Assembly: GCF_910592395.1 (NCBI RefSeq)
Contig: NC_088308.1
Location: 4,154,001 to 4,218,000 of the forward strand
Reading direction: 5' to 3'
From: Lineus longissimus
Lineage: Eukaryota; Nemertea; Pilidiophora; Heteronemertea; Lineidae
Length of the DNA stretch: 64,000 nucleotides
Shown: positions 20,917 to 34,417 of the stretch, in pieces
Layout of the letters: every line of letters begins with the position of its first letter
Position numbering within the stretch: the first letter of the stretch is position 1
Position numbers and translations under genes: made by a program
The notes under the pieces: model-generated
What the model was told of the DNA's origin: nothing
Database searches by the model: none
Seen by the model: the letters and a program-made list of their open reading frames with translations, nothing else

Positions 20917-23900
20917 GCCGATGATTCATCAGAGTGTCTGATCCGGTGGCACCGCAATGAAGAGACAACCAAAACAAAGTTCATTGGAGCAGAGAACGCC
21001 GGTGATCTATTCCCTATGAAAGACATACTCCCGGGGCAGTCCATTTCCCCGTCATCCTGATCGTTTCTGCCACAAGTAGCGGGAAACGGGACATGTAACA
21101 CGTGGCCATGTGGCAGCGTTAATCATTTGTAAACACAGCCTTAGCCGACATGATATGTACATTGCGGGCAATATCTAGCCTGTCTGGTGAATAGCTTGGA
21201 TCTATAGATCCGGAGCTTATCTCACATAGAAACATTTCCTAGTACGCTGATGCTTGCGTTTATCATTCAAAGAACACTGTCCTTGTCACCGAGGGAACTT
21301 TAGACAGAGAGTTTTTACGACATGGAACAGCCTTAATTGAGCACGTCAAAAACAAACTTGCAGTAAAGTAATTACAGATAAAAAGATCGTAATTACAGCT
21401 CTTGGCTCATTCCCAGAACAATTTTCTTCTTTGAACATTTCACTTTTTCATAGAAAAAATTGCTTCCTTAATTACCAGATAATGAATAATCAAGGCTACA
21501 TTTTGTCACCTGGAACATGTTAAGTGCCATATCAAAGCTTTGAAAAGGCTTTTTTTAGGTTTTTTTCATTCTGATCGTGTCTTTCGTAGAACAACTCGGT
21601 GTACGTATTGATGAAAAATGCAACAAGTAGTCTTGCATTGGCACAACAAAATTCGTGTGCGTTTCAGCGCATTTTATATTCAACTGTATAAATCTAGCTG
21701 TTAGCACAAGGTAACAAGAACCTCTGACTGATAATTCATACACGAGGTGGATTACCAACTCAGTAACGGGTCACGCTGTTGATTTTCCATGACACGGACT
21801 GCATGTTCCTCGATTCTGGGTATATTTTGCCAGAAAGTCGATGGAATCAGGAGAATCTTCTAGAAAGCACCCCGCCAGCAAATCTCTCTCCACGTCAAGA
21901 CTTGACAAGGCACTTCCTCCCAAAGAAATGATTACTTCCCCTTTTGGGATGGATGCGCTACGGGTAGAAATTGGACACTAACATGATGTACTAAATTGAT
22001 TACACAATTGTCACCCTCATTGCGTGAGACTGACACTTTATGCACGACATTTCGTGTTTCCTCACAGTGTATTTTGCCTGTCTTCAGTGTTTTACACCCG
22101 CGGCACTTACTTCTCTAAATCAGGCGCTAATTCTTAAGCTGCATTTAAGCATCATTCTGTAAAGTTTACTTTATTAATCATTTAGAGAATGAATGGAAAC
22201 AAACGGTTTCGGAAACGAACTACTGCAAGCTTTATTCCCCAAGTGATCGTCGTTATCATTTGATTTATCTCCTTAGTTTTGGACAGTCGCCAGGCAGCTA
22301 AATGTATTTGCCCTCTATTGCAATGTAGACTCACTGCGCAGTCACTAACTATACGTCGTTACATGTACGAGACTGCCATCACAGGCCGCCATTTTGAATT
22401 TCGCTATGATCGGCTATTTACATGTAGACCATTAACTAGAACGACGAAGTAAGCAAAAAGTGTCCTAAAGAATGAGAAAGAACTGCAAGATGCCGAAGTA
22501 AAAATGTGTACTTTTCCTTATAAGCTTAACACAAGCCCGATTGGGATAATGACTTGCGTCTAATCGTTATCATTATCTGAGAAAACTCTTACTGCGCAGT
22601 ATATCGCAAGAACGTTTTTCACAATTTTTTCACACTTCCATAGATGCGTGAGGGAACATCTCAAAATATACATGCATGATAAACGTCTTGTAATGCAATG
22701 CCTGACTTTCAGCCGGACCTAAATTTATAGGCTGCCGCGGGGAGCGTTCTGACAGCAGTCATTATACATGTTATAATGACATCAATATGATTCCCAATGA
22801 ATCTGTCACGTCACCGCCTCGCTTGTCAGTCCCTGCTTCAAATTCTGATATTTTTGAACACGATGCTGATGATGACAAGAACGCCTTAGAACTTTGCAAC
22901 CGAGCCCCGAAAATGATCTGTCACAAATGATTTGTTGATCAGAATAAACGGTTTATCTCGTCATCATTATTTTTTAAGTACGCTGATAAAAATGCAAAGC
23001 TGACTATAGAAATGAGAGCAACTAAGCCTGCTTCCATAAAACATCAGTTAGGGTGTAACAAGACTAATGCCCAACTTCACATAATGGAAGGATAATGATC
23101 TCTAATGAATTAATGATACATTAAACAAGGTTTTTTATGATTAAATTGATGGATATCAGACAAAATACGTTTTTGCCAGGGTATACAGTCAGCCTATAAT
23201 ATCATATATTGTTATCATTACTGTAGTTTATATTTAATGACAAAGAGTGGTGAAAATAAAAGCATTCTACAGAAGCCGGGTATGCTGGCCGCTTCGGCGC
23301 GCAGTTCATCCATTTAGGCCACTTCAGGTCTAATATACGACCCGGCGAGCTTTAATTGGTCATACATGCAGCCTCCGCTTCACGTGAAGGTTCAAGAAAC
23401 ATGTTCCATCAACAACAACCCTCGAAATTTCCCTTACTAGACAATATTCAACGCACTCTCCTCCATCTTATCTTCCTTTTCGGTGGTATTGCCTTGAACC
23501 TGGTCACAAGCCATTGTCCACAAGGACACCATCTTTTAATCATCCGTTGTCAGCTGCAGACAATGGTGGATTATAATACATTGCTCCCATGCCTATCATA
23601 ACATCTGGCTCATATTTTATGTGTGAGATGGGTAGCTCTGAGTACGGGTCTCATTCATAAAGCTTCCGTTGGACGCTAATGGATGACTAGTTAGCGTATG
23701 CTCTCTAGCGGTGTGGCGATAGTGGTTGATGACCGGCGGGGCCGGGGATTATTTGTGGTCAGGTACACAAATGTCACTCACAGAAACAGCTACGAAGTGA
23801 TCCAAAAAAGGTTACCTAATTGAATTTGAATTGAATGTATATTTTAATAACTCCCAAACTGACATAAATCTCATAGTTACCAGATTTTTGACACACAGCT

Positions 23901-26900
23901 GAAATCAAAATTTTGTTTCAGTTCATTTGATCTGATTACTTGCATCTTTTTTAACCCTACGACCCCTCAATTTCTAAACCGGTCCTCATCACGTCCCTAT
24001 TGCGCTTGTTGGTGATAGTTGACATTCACAGAGGCAATAATCAAACTATATAGCTCCCGTCATGCTGTGGTTAGCAGTCAATCCCTGTATCCAGCCGCTT
24101 AAAGTCAGGAAATTAGCTAGAGTCGTATTCAGGATCTCTCCTTGTCGTTCTTTATAGCCAACATCATTCACTTAATTAGTCTTTCTATTGCCCAAGTACC
24201 AATGTATCACTCTGATCTATTGGTGGTTAGTGACCCTCTGTTAGACTTGTGATAAGAAAATTGGTTGATTAAAGCAGCGCTATCACGTTTTATCAGGCTT
24301 TTTACCATAACATAACAATGCTTTTGAGGTTGCGTAAATTTGCTATTCCGTTTTGACCTTGTGGCAACGTGTTCTTGACTTCGACATTGCATTAGTCTTT
24401 CAAATAAAGACAACAAAAGCAAGTTAGGTGGCCACCAAGTTGTTGATCTGGCAGGCTCTTCATCATTACCTGGCAGTTTGATGAATTTCAATTATCTTAT
24501 AGCTTAAAATTTAGATGAAGTGAGTTCTTCACTTAACAAGATTGGCTTCACCAAAATGGTCGACTTCAGAGCAGAACCGTCCGTGTAATCAGAATTTTTA
24601 TTAATATTTTAATGTATATCGTGGAGACATATGAAGATGGGCGACCTCAGTGGTCTCGACAGTTCTTGCCTGGTCCTTCGCAACGTACAAGGGCGTCAAC
24701 AATAAATTATGTCTAACATTGTCAATTATGGCATCACCTTAACCCGTGACCCTAACCCACATTTTGCCTGGGTGGCTTATGGTCGCCTGTGAACTGGCCG
24801 ACTTCTCTGATGGTTGCACTATCTATATGAGCATGATTATTTAAGCCCTTCTAAAACACGGCCTCGATACCATCCACTCTGCTACAATCAGCTACCAGAT
24901 TGGTTTCCCTCCCTTAAATCTTGCAGCAGATAAGAATGTTTTGGCAATCTACGTGACATTTCAATTAAGTCGTCCAGACAATTATCCTGCAAACCATAGC
25001 TTCAAGCCCCAGTGTCCGTGTAAAGATAAGAATATAGAAAGACGCTGTTGGAAGGACTCGTAATTGGCAGTTTCAGAAGGCCCGTATGAGTGATGATGTT
25101 GTATTGCAAGCTCGGGAGTGTATGACGCCGCTTTTCGTCATCTTGACCCTCAATGTAATCTGGTTGAAATCATTTGCTGACAAGCATATATTACCTCAAG
25201 GCCTCACATATTTTCTTTCCAATTTCGTGTCATATTGAAGCAACACATGATCCTCTATCATGATTTATCAATACCCCACCGGTACGATCACTGTTCAAGC
25301 TTGAAAAGTATCTACATTGACACTCGTCTATTGGGAATACCTAACGAACGTTAAGAAGACCTAATCATCTGTGGAAGGAGGCACATAAATATGCAGTCGT
25401 AAGCAAAATAAATGCATCCTCACTCTGGACCCATTTTCCTCTGCATGACTTAAAGCCAACCTGTGGTGATATATGTGTTTGGGTCAGGCATATAATCAGT
25501 GTTTCGTGTTCTTTACTTGCTTCTCAGCAACCGATAGAATAAACTTCCAGTCTAATCACGCAAAACCAGTATCAAAAACATAATCGACTATTTTTGGCTT
25601 GATGGACGACCAGCTGCAACGATAGTTCAGTTAATTCATGGCTTCTGGCTGCGTGAAACAGAAATGATGCCGGCATTAAACCAACGATGACGACTCAACC
25701 GCACGGCATAGAATAGTTCAATCTAAAAAACGGTTATGGCACTTGGAAGTGAGTCGGGCATAATTCAAGTCACTTTCGATTTTTAAATGGACCATCCTGT
25801 GCAAATCGGTGGTGAAGAAGCAGAAGCAGAGCGAACATTAATGCCACGGCCAGAACATTAACTCATGATTTATACAGGATGGATTAGACAGATTGCCTGA
25901 TTTTGACAAGCGGTATATGTGTTTCATACGGTTATTTGTTTTGCATTCTCGAAAAATCTTTGTTTTCCATTAAAAGTCAATATCAAAATATGGTCATCAT
26001 CCTCAATGCACTCTTGTTGGGTCACCAGTAATTACTTATCAAATGCAAATGCCATAAAAAAGCTTGTGTTAATCTCGCTAACATTTCCATCCAATAAGGG
26101 TCCGCCCACAGCGACGTAGTTTGTAGGAGCAGGCAAAGTGACTTGATAACCGGAGGGGATTGCAGGGAAGACATCGATTAACCATTGACAGTGATGTGAG
26201 CTTCTTCTTGGAGCCCCGAGGGAAGGGATGGCGGATGTATTGCAGCAAGGAGGTTTCCGGTTGAGATAGGGCTGTTTACCCCTCCGGGTACTTACGAGGT
26301 ATACAAACTGGCATGATTGGCGGATGTGCCGTAGTCCGCCTTCGGGAATGACTTGGGACAGAGCCAAGTAATAACTTCAAGAAACTTTCTTGATCAGTTT
26401 ATTCATCTAAACATGGCGTTCTCTAAGGTATGCAAATATTAAACGAGTCTCTGCAGACCGATGCGTTAGAGGGTTAGAGCGGAGGTGTGATTGATGGTTC
26501 GAAACCAAACATATTCTATTCCCTGAAATGTGAGTGGTACAAGTTATTTTACCGTACAATTTTTTCAAATGTCATTGGTCTCTACACCAAGTGCTGATTC
26601 TATAGACAGGCATGGACCAGAGTCTGTCAGTCGAACAATATACACTTTTAAGGTGTAAACATTTTCTTTATACGCCTGCTAGCTACCATTCCCTAAAAGA
26701 ACCTTTGTTTTCGCTCAGTTATGTTCATCAATCTCAGACTCATGTGGGATGTGGCTCATCATGTTTTCCAACCCCGCCTTGAAGTGAAAGCCCATCTACT
26801 AATTTGTCTATTATCTGGCCTAATGCTCCGCGGATGTCAACGGGCAGGTATGGCTGGCCATGGCAAGGCTCAGACTGCATCTGTTTGAGCCGGTAACGAG

Positions 26901-29790
26901 GTGTCAGTGCGCGAGGGCTGGCGTGAATTGGACATGATTGTCAAGCTGAAAGGTACATTAGAGGTGTCGGAAAGAATGACGTGGATGGAAATAACCTAGT
27001 ATGCTGTTCTCCGTCATCGTGAAGGTTGCTGCTGGTACAGTGAAAGTAAGGCACTCATACATGCCCATACATTACAAGACGGGGATAGACAGCTCTTGAT
27101 ATCAGATGGGTGTGGTTCCTGGCGACAGAATGTGTTTTAAAATAACTCAATCAATGATAAAGTGCTTTCCAAATAGAACAGCTGACTTCATATTGTGCAA
27201 GTTTGGAGCACATTTTTCACTATTCTGAAGTTTGAAATAAGTGTTGATGTTGCAGTTAAGTTATATCACTATTCTTGGCTGTAGAGCATGCACTTAATCG
27301 ACAAGAAGAGTTAACAAAGAGAAAACTCAATAGTTCCTGACATGTGTCTGACGGATTCCGAGAGTATAACCCTATTACCGTTGTTATCAAGCTTCCCTCG
27401 AGTCGGCCTTAACCAAGTTGATTGTCTACTCCGCCAATCATTTGGCAAAGCCTTCATTCCCGTAATTGAGTTGTATCTTGCTTGTCTTTAGACAAGATGG
27501 AAAATGCCTCAATTTGTTTTGGATTCCTAATGCCATGAGTTGAAGAGAGCATTTTTAAGTATTGTTGGGTAAATATTCTAAAATATTTCCAATTATCTTG
27601 AGAAATCCATTAGCGTAATTTTGAGTGGAGAGAGTCTCCATTACTCAAACAAGACTCCTCACCTAGAAATTTTTTCTGGTACACGGTTTTGCTCATCCAT
27701 AACTAATCGCGTTGACCACTTTTGACGTCGTTCAGGGAAGTAAGGGTGACAGCCCACAACCCATTGCAATTACCTGGTCGATATTCTCCTTTCACGGTGG
27801 ATGATACGCAAAACGCCGGTAGATCGGCATGCAACCCCAGATTGATAAAACAATAGAGTGTGTAAGTGCCTTCGCATTCCCAGTAAAACAGAATACATGA
27901 CAAGGCACAGCCAGCGATGTATTACACCCTACCCAATCACTGCGGGGAGATCAAACATGATTGCCCACACCACACCGAATTGAGGACCTGGCCCAGGATG
28001 GTTAACTGGAGGAAGCTTGAGGCCGCCTAGTCGGCTCAGCTGATGTTGAGTCACTAGACAATCTTTGAAGACAAGAACAATAACAGACGATACGTGTTGA
28101 CGATACATATTGACATTCTCACCTCGTATTCGTGTTCCTTTGTTGGCAATGTAAACAAGCGTTTGGTTGCAAGCATTGGGGATGTAGATCTAGTGCTATT
28201 TACTATGTTTTTTGCTGTGGGATATGTCTGCCAATAAATGACTGAGAAGTCAACTTTTGAGCAGTCACTTTTGAATCAAATTTTTATTGACTCATCATGT
28301 ATAATCCGCAATTTTGCAATCTACGGACTTCCCATGATCATGAAATACTGTCTCCCTTTTCGCCAACCAATCCGTAATTTTTGGCTCGCCTTTAGTCTTG
28401 ACGCCGCGTCGATTTCATGCGAGTGAGGTCGACAACCCTCTCTTAATGACACCTCATTACCTGCTCTCCCATTTGCAGTCTGGTCCTTGCCATGTCCAGC
28501 CTAGCCAGTTGACATCCGCGTAGCAAGAGACAAATTACAAGATCACCAGTCCTACTGGTGATGGCCTAACACCTCAAGGAGGGTGAACATGATGCTGAGG
28601 AAGAATTCGATGAGACACTTTCGGCAGGAGTGCATGGCTAGATATGACACAAACATTGTTAACATAATTAAAGGAGTGATAGTGCAGGGGTTATTGCTGA
28701 TAGGCAATCAGTTATCCCCTAAAGAAAGGGCGTCCGCTATCCCTTCCCCATCTCTTCCCTGAGGGCTCCAACGAGAAGCTCTCATTACTGCAAACGGCTG
28801 ATCGTAAATGTCTTCTTCAGAGCAGATTTCCCTCTGGTCATCAGGTCACTTAGTCTGTTCCTTCAAACTGGCCTGTACGACGGCCGGCTTTGAGTAGAGA
28901 TGGTAGCATGATTAACAATATCTTTGATGGCATCCGTGTCTAATAAGAGCAGAGAACAAAATCATGGGCTGTAATAAAGCGGAGATCACCATATTTTGCT
29001 GCTAACCTTCCACAAATAACGAAACGTAAAGACACAGATTTCGGTTCAAACATGTCAAATTCTCGGCAATTGTCTCTCACATTCACTCTCATTAAAACTC
29101 GTGTGTATACTACTATTAGGTTGGAGGAATTGCATCCCTTTATCCAAGCGTTGTACCATGTGGTTATCAAAATATTCAACAAAATATCACATGTGTTACC
29201 CAACACGCCACTGTAACTCTTCTTTAGTGCGTTCTAAGTGTTGGGAAAGGCTTGTTGATGCAACCATAAAAAGAATCACGGATACGGCGTGAATACGACA
29301 ACAAGTGATGTCTGCCAATAGTGGCAGTTCTTTCATAAACTGTTTTATTGGCATTTCCAGCATGGTATTATTTTTGACAAAATTCCCAAAAGTTAGACGC
29401 AGGAAAGATAAGCATAGACATAGAAATAAACATTGACATAGACTGTGCTTAAACAATGCTACTATCAGCAGAAATGCCGTCAAAGACACTTTAAACCAAG
29501 CTAAATTCAGCTGTTTGTCGTCGTTCATATATGTTTATATGCATCTGCAAATAACTTCCATAAATGTATCGTATACCAGTCAAAGCCAGAGAATGACTGA
29601 GCAACAACTTTACTTTAGAAATATGATGTTTGGCAAGGCCATTCAAACAATAGAGCAAATCCACAGAAAGGATCGAGACAACCAAGTAACCTGGACTCTG
29701 GGATGGATAAGGATTTCGTTTGTGCCAATAGTGGCATCTGATTTTCTCGGAGAAGGAGGCCGCAGATTCAAATTCGAAACAGAAACAAGA

Positions 29791-30807
29791 ATGTTACAAA
29801 CTGTGGGAACGGTGGAACATGTAAGTGTTTTCACACCAGAAGGTGAAAGCGATCGCGATGTTGGACAGACCAAACATATCTACCTAACATTCCATGGCTA
29901 TGTCATACCTATTGTACTTATTTTCGGGATATTCGGTAATATCCTGTCTTTCGTGATTTTCAATCGGGCCAAGCGCCAAGAAGATTCCTTCGTTCAGTAT
30001 CTGAGCATACTTTCTCTCTCCGACTTGGGCGCCATCGTCTTCTTTGGAGTAGCAATTTGGGCACGTGATGCACTACCTTATGTAACAGGCGGGTTTTCGT
30101 TCGCCGTATTTACAACTAGTTTGGCATGCAAGTTTATTGTCTTTGCTTTGCATGTATCTGAGTGTATTTCAGCTTGGTTAATAGTCGCTTTCACAGTGGA
30201 GAGAGCTTTTGTAGTTTGGTTCCCTTTCCGCCGATCTGCCATAACAATGTATAAACGTAAAGTCGCTATCGTGGTCATGATATTTGCAGCAGTCATAAGC
30301 AGCGTTCATATATTGGCTATAATGGACACATACTCGGTTGGTAACGTGCTTGTGTGTAAACACGCTACTGGTCCTCGAATTGGAGCAATCATATTCCAAG
30401 TTGAGACAACAATGTACAACTATTTTCCATGCACTGTGATTTTTATTTTCAATATCATGATTTTAGTAGGGATATCGAGATCACATAGGTCAATGGAGGG
30501 GGCGATTGCAAAAGGTAACCGCGGGCAATAGGACGGCAAGATGGTTGTCTCTCTCATGTTAGTCTCGACCCTCTACGTTATTCTCCTGCTACCCAAGTCA
30601 ATAATGTACACATATTATCAGTTCGCAATCGGCAGAGAAGGATGGGCTGCGTTTGTCTTGTCCATTTCTAAGTTCTGTACACAACTGAGTCTCATAAATT
30701 ATTGTTGTAATTTTGTCATATATTGTTGTACTCTGCCATTCTACAGGGCGGATTGCCGCAGTCTTATCATGTCTCCTTGCTGCTATCAATCAATCAAAAA
30801 GGGGTGA
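29791..30807 (+). pseudogene. Rhodopsin-family peptide GPCR with a single in-frame TAG in intracellular loop 3
   Basis: The likely start is the ATG at 29791 (MLQTVGTVEHV), chosen because it gives an N-terminus like that of the paralogue at 60921-61919; the frame is open to 29515. The frame runs through TM1 (GNILSFVIFN), TM3 with cysteine (LACKFIVF) and the ERA motif (VERAFVVWFPFRRS), loop 2 with its cysteine (VLVCKHAT) and TM5 to a TAG at 30529-30531. It then resumes in the same frame through TM6 (LLLPKSIM) and TM7 (LINYCCNFVIYCCTLPFYRA) to a stop at 30805-30807. Total 339 codons against 332 residues in the paralogue. In the paralogue the aligned residue is Gln in NQDRK, so one C-to-T change (CAG to TAG) explains the stop. 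There are no other stops or frameshifts. It may be a recent pseudogene, a polymorphic null allele, a sequencing error, or (least likely) a readthrough or edited codon. Confidence 0.85.
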
Positions 30808-33315
30808 ATCTACATGGTTGTTTTCAATTCTTAAAAGCATTTGAAGAGGTAAAAATGCATGACAAGGTTGCATTTCGGTGTTTAAGTGTATGTCTTTGCA
30901 ATGTTTGGCTATGGTGTTGCAGGTTGCGAATACTCAACCCATGTCTCAGGAGTTATATACATGTATCTACCAACGAAAACAGACATCACTCTTGCCCAAC
31001 AAACCTTCGCGTGCCTTACTAGACTCCAATTAAAGGTTCGAGTAGATATGCATAATATCAAGTATGGATGATACTTGATAATATCTAAAGACTAAGTTAT
31101 CATGACTTGATATGAATGATGGCACGAACATTTAGGTTAGAGTGCCTTTCAGGGAAAGCGTGCGCGTAAGGGTTTTGCCAATTTGTACATATTTTAGACT
31201 AGAATTCTCAAGCAATTTTACAGCATTCAATGGGGCCATCTTCCTCAGTGTGAATGTTTAAAACTCTGGGGAGTCTGGTACGAAGTGTTAGATACACAAG
31301 TAGGCAAGTCAGGCCGGCGGTGTGGAAAGTTAATGTACGATATCTTAGTTGTTCTTCATGAAGTAAGCTATAATCCCCACTGACCAGCCAGCACGAAACG
31401 ATCTGAACACGTTTTGAAGTGATGATGGGTTGTTAGGTTGCTATGGATAGTTAACACAATCCTGGGAACTTAAAAAACACATGATTCTTTGAGCGGTTAT
31501 GTGGCTCGAATGCTGCTTATTTTGTATGGCTGCTTAGAAATGAAAAAATAACTTATAACAAAAAGCAATTGCTGGTAACCTTGTTATTTGTCGGGATGCA
31601 AATTGAACATTCGTTTTTTTTGCGAGGAGTGTAACATTGGACAAGAAAAGTCGTATTTTTCAAAAGTAATAAGTGTGCTGGGTTTTTTTCGTTTAGATTA
31701 CTTATGTCATGAGAGATCGATAGTTACGGCGCAGTTTAAGATGACCGGTTGTTTATCTCCAAGGTGATCTGGACTAAGCGCCGACGCAATCATTGTCAGC
31801 AACAAACAACCTTTGTCATTTGTGTTCGTCGGTCCAGACCTGGCAATAAGCCAGAGTCTGGCCTGGATTGTCCAAAGCTATATTAGCTTCTTCGGGTTTA
31901 TTAGAAAGACTAATGGGATTAACTTGCGAAAACGGTTAACGACTTTAAGGACAGTTATAACCTAACCGTCAGGGAGAACGTGAATTTTGTGCCTGCGATA
32001 TGTGAGCAGATCCGACGGGGTTTTATTCGCCCAACCTATCATCAGTATGCTGAAAAGGGGGCGTATAAAACTATATTCAGGATGGCATCAATACGTTCTA
32101 GAAACCGTGCGGCCGATTGTCATCCGTGGGTCTGGAGATGCAAGTCAATGGAGAGTGTAAAATAACAAGAGCCCTGCGTATCATAGATCAGGGCCAGAGT
32201 GGTTCGAACTAGTTTTGTCACTCACGCTGGCGTCAAGTCTAATGGCCATAACTGAAAGAAGTAACGACAAGTTGACGCTTGAGATATTGAAAAAAATTGT
32301 TTTGAACAAGCAGGTCCAGATGCCTTACCCCTCATCTGTCATGTCCCCGTGTTTCTTCGTGGTTGGACCAACGGGTTCGTGAATAAAACGGGCAATTATA
32401 TTGGACAAGTACATGCAAAGCCGAATGAGGAATCTATTCCTTAGGAAACAATTTCATCAAGATATGAATTAGCTTATTTCTCCGTGAAGTCTTCTAATTA
32501 CCGACAGATAATGATCAAGTCGACAACAACAATGTCACGTGGGCTGCAGGTGGCTAACAAGATGATGATAACACGCGAGAGTTAATAAGCAAAATTTCAA
32601 AGCGGAACCATTTTATTTTGAAGGTGGTTAACTAATCAAATCGATTGAGAACTCTTGAAGGCAAATTTTGAGAGGAAGCCTCCTCAAAAGCCGTGTATTT
32701 AGATACAGCTCATTTCTATTATAACTACATCCGTGATGCAGAATTTTAGGCTTTCTGATTATACAGAACCATCGGATGACTGGAGTTGAAAATCTTATGA
32801 CGTGTTTTCTTTAATGGTTCGTGGGTCCTTCCTTTCAATCACACCATGAACCGGTTAACAGGTTTTAAAGAATAAAAAGTACATTTTATTCAAATTACCC
32901 GTTGAAAAAGAAAATATCACTGAATTTTCTCAGATCCTGTGTGTCATGTTTCATATCACATCGCACATGTCGTATGGAGAGTACATTTACACGTCAATTC
33001 GAATCCCAGCACTATGTTAGGATTGGTCCTGCCTACACACAAAGTACATGTACAGTTAACAGTACAGTGTACAATTTTCTATACAAATACACTCAAAGTT
33101 TATCAAGTGACATGTACTCTCTACGAATATCTACATAAATCTCAGTATTCTGGGAGCAGGTGGAATAATGTGAAGAGGCCTGGATATCCATCGTAGGGTG
33201 CCTTAAACTTATGCCTTATATTTCGCCGTGTACCCATGTTTCTTCTGGCGTCTTGCGCCAAGACTTGCGACGGATAGCACACGTGTCAATTAGGCTTGGT
33301 CTTAACCATTCCAAG
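30808..33315. other. Intergenic between the GPCR frame and the peptide gene
   Basis: No supported gene. Around 31,900-31,970 a sequence with the words CTAACCGTCAGGGAGAACGTG and TTTTGTG resembles the interior of the small MITE at 60,027-60,183, so it may be a decayed copy. Two promising frames at 32902-33196 have no domain. Confidence 0.4.
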
Positions 33316-34143
33316 ATGAGGATCTTTCTGCTAGTGCTTCTGGCTTCAGCTGTCTTGGTCTCGGTTTCGAGCCAGGTGCAATTTGTAAGCCTTATTGACA
33401 TTGCCAGGCGGAGGTAGGTCCGTTTTTCGGAAAAAGGGCAATTTCACTCTTTTTTGGGTAGTACATCGTATGCGTGAACCGTTTGCTCTATTGAGAAACT
33501 ATATAGGCGACTGTACTGCTGGGCATCATTTGAAAACATGTACATTGAATATGACGTCATTACGCCCTGTAGTTTGTTTTCGATTCTTGAAGTTTCAATA
33601 TTTTTCCCTATTTCAACACAATTTTCTTCATCCGTCATATGTAAGAGAACGACACACAGAAATGGCCGCCTTAACGTATGCATAGGCCGACCGCAAAGCA
33701 TGGGAAGAAGAAAAAATTGGTGCATATCACATTTGATCGAGAGTGAACATATGGTTCGATCGAGGCAGCGACCTGCTGCCCTGTTGACACTGACGATGCG
33801 GCACCTCCTCGCCGTTCTGTCCCCATGCAGCCACAGCAGGCAGTGTTCGTGGTTCTGTTCCTTGCAGGCAAGATCTTCGTCAAGCAAGCCCTGCTCATAA
33901 AGGCAATACATGACATATCATTCCATCAGCTCGTAATCAACGCCCTTTCGTACATCCGAGCTGGATTGTAATCTGATCACGTTCCGCAATTATACCACTG
34001 ATGGAACTATTGTACATATATACAATGTAAATCCGTGAGATCTTTCTCATCTTTACAGGTTTCAAGACGATGAAACCATTCCTCCCGTAGCCGATCTGGC
34101 GACCAAACGTCGAACGCCGAACAAGAAATATCTGTGGCAATGA
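33316..34143 (+). CDS. Two-exon gene for a 60-residue secreted-peptide-like precursor
   Basis: Exon 1 is 33316-33413 and exon 2 is 34059-34143, ending in TGA. The donor is CGGAG|GTAGGT and the acceptor CTTTACAG; the junction completes an Arg codon in phase. The protein opens with a classic signal peptide (MRIFLLVLLASAVLVSVSSQ, likely cleaved near SSQ) followed by about 40 residues. Basic sites ARRR, KRR and KK divide these into short segments, the central one being FQDDETIPPVADLAT. That is the layout of a small neuropeptide or other processed secreted peptide. There is no C-terminal Gly for amidation, no cysteine and no repeated peptide, so I cannot assign a family. AATAAA lies about 270 bases after the stop. 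The ATG context (AAGATGA) is acceptable. A small conserved-domain-free secreted protein is the alternative. Confidence 0.6.
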
Positions 34144-34150
34144 ACACCGT

Positions 34151-34182
34151 CGAACCAGAGTCTTTCAAAAGACTCTGGTCGA
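34151..34182. repeat. Perfect short hairpin just after the peptide gene stop
   Basis: CCAGAGTCTT (34155-34164) and AAGACTCTGG (34169-34178) pair perfectly over ten bases with a TCAA loop, and flanking TCGA bases extend the stem. It begins about ten bases after the TGA, so it lies in the 3' UTR of the peptide gene. It could be a structured mRNA element or chance. Confidence 0.6.
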
Positions 34183-34411
34183 ACAGAAGATGGAGCATCT
34201 TAGTTTAAACCATTGTTGACCTTGTGGGCTCCTATCTTCTGTTCATGCCAGAAAGATACCTAACTGTAAAATCGCATCTACGTGTATTTCGAAAGTTTAT
34301 TTATTGTATGAAGTCGTTATTTGTAAAGCATTCTTGTATTACGTTGGGGATGAAGAATAAGCAATGTATCGGCCTCGTAATATGACCGATTCCCTGTACA
34401 GAATTGATACA

Positions 34412-34417
34412 AATAAA
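34412..34417 (+). other. Possible polyadenylation signal of the peptide gene
   Basis: AATAAA, 269 bases after the stop of the two-exon peptide gene, in AT-rich sequence. Confidence 0.35.

Larger units (their letters stand above)
18970..29790. other. Long gene-poor stretch; only unassigned open frames
   Basis: More than ten kilobases without a gene I can support. Two ATG-started minus-strand frames are listed separately. Other frames (for example 24207-24491 and 26032-26367, both minus) show no domain. At 26413 an ATG opens MAFSK followed by a GTATGC donor, with nothing to join it to. The region lies upstream of a plus-strand GPCR frame and may hold its regulatory DNA. Confidence 0.4.

Noticed and set aside
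26462-26506. tRNA-like or SINE-like B-box word GGTTCGAAACC with a weak A-box-like stretch
   Set aside because: Spacing is too short for a tRNA, no cloverleaf forms, and no tail or target duplication is visible.
33444-33911. 155-codon minus-strand frame and a plus-strand frame inside the peptide gene intron, including a good acceptor at 33867
   Set aside because: No domain; using the acceptor at 33867 as the second exon gives a short unrelated tail, and the 34059 acceptor yields the more coherent product. It could still be an alternative ending.
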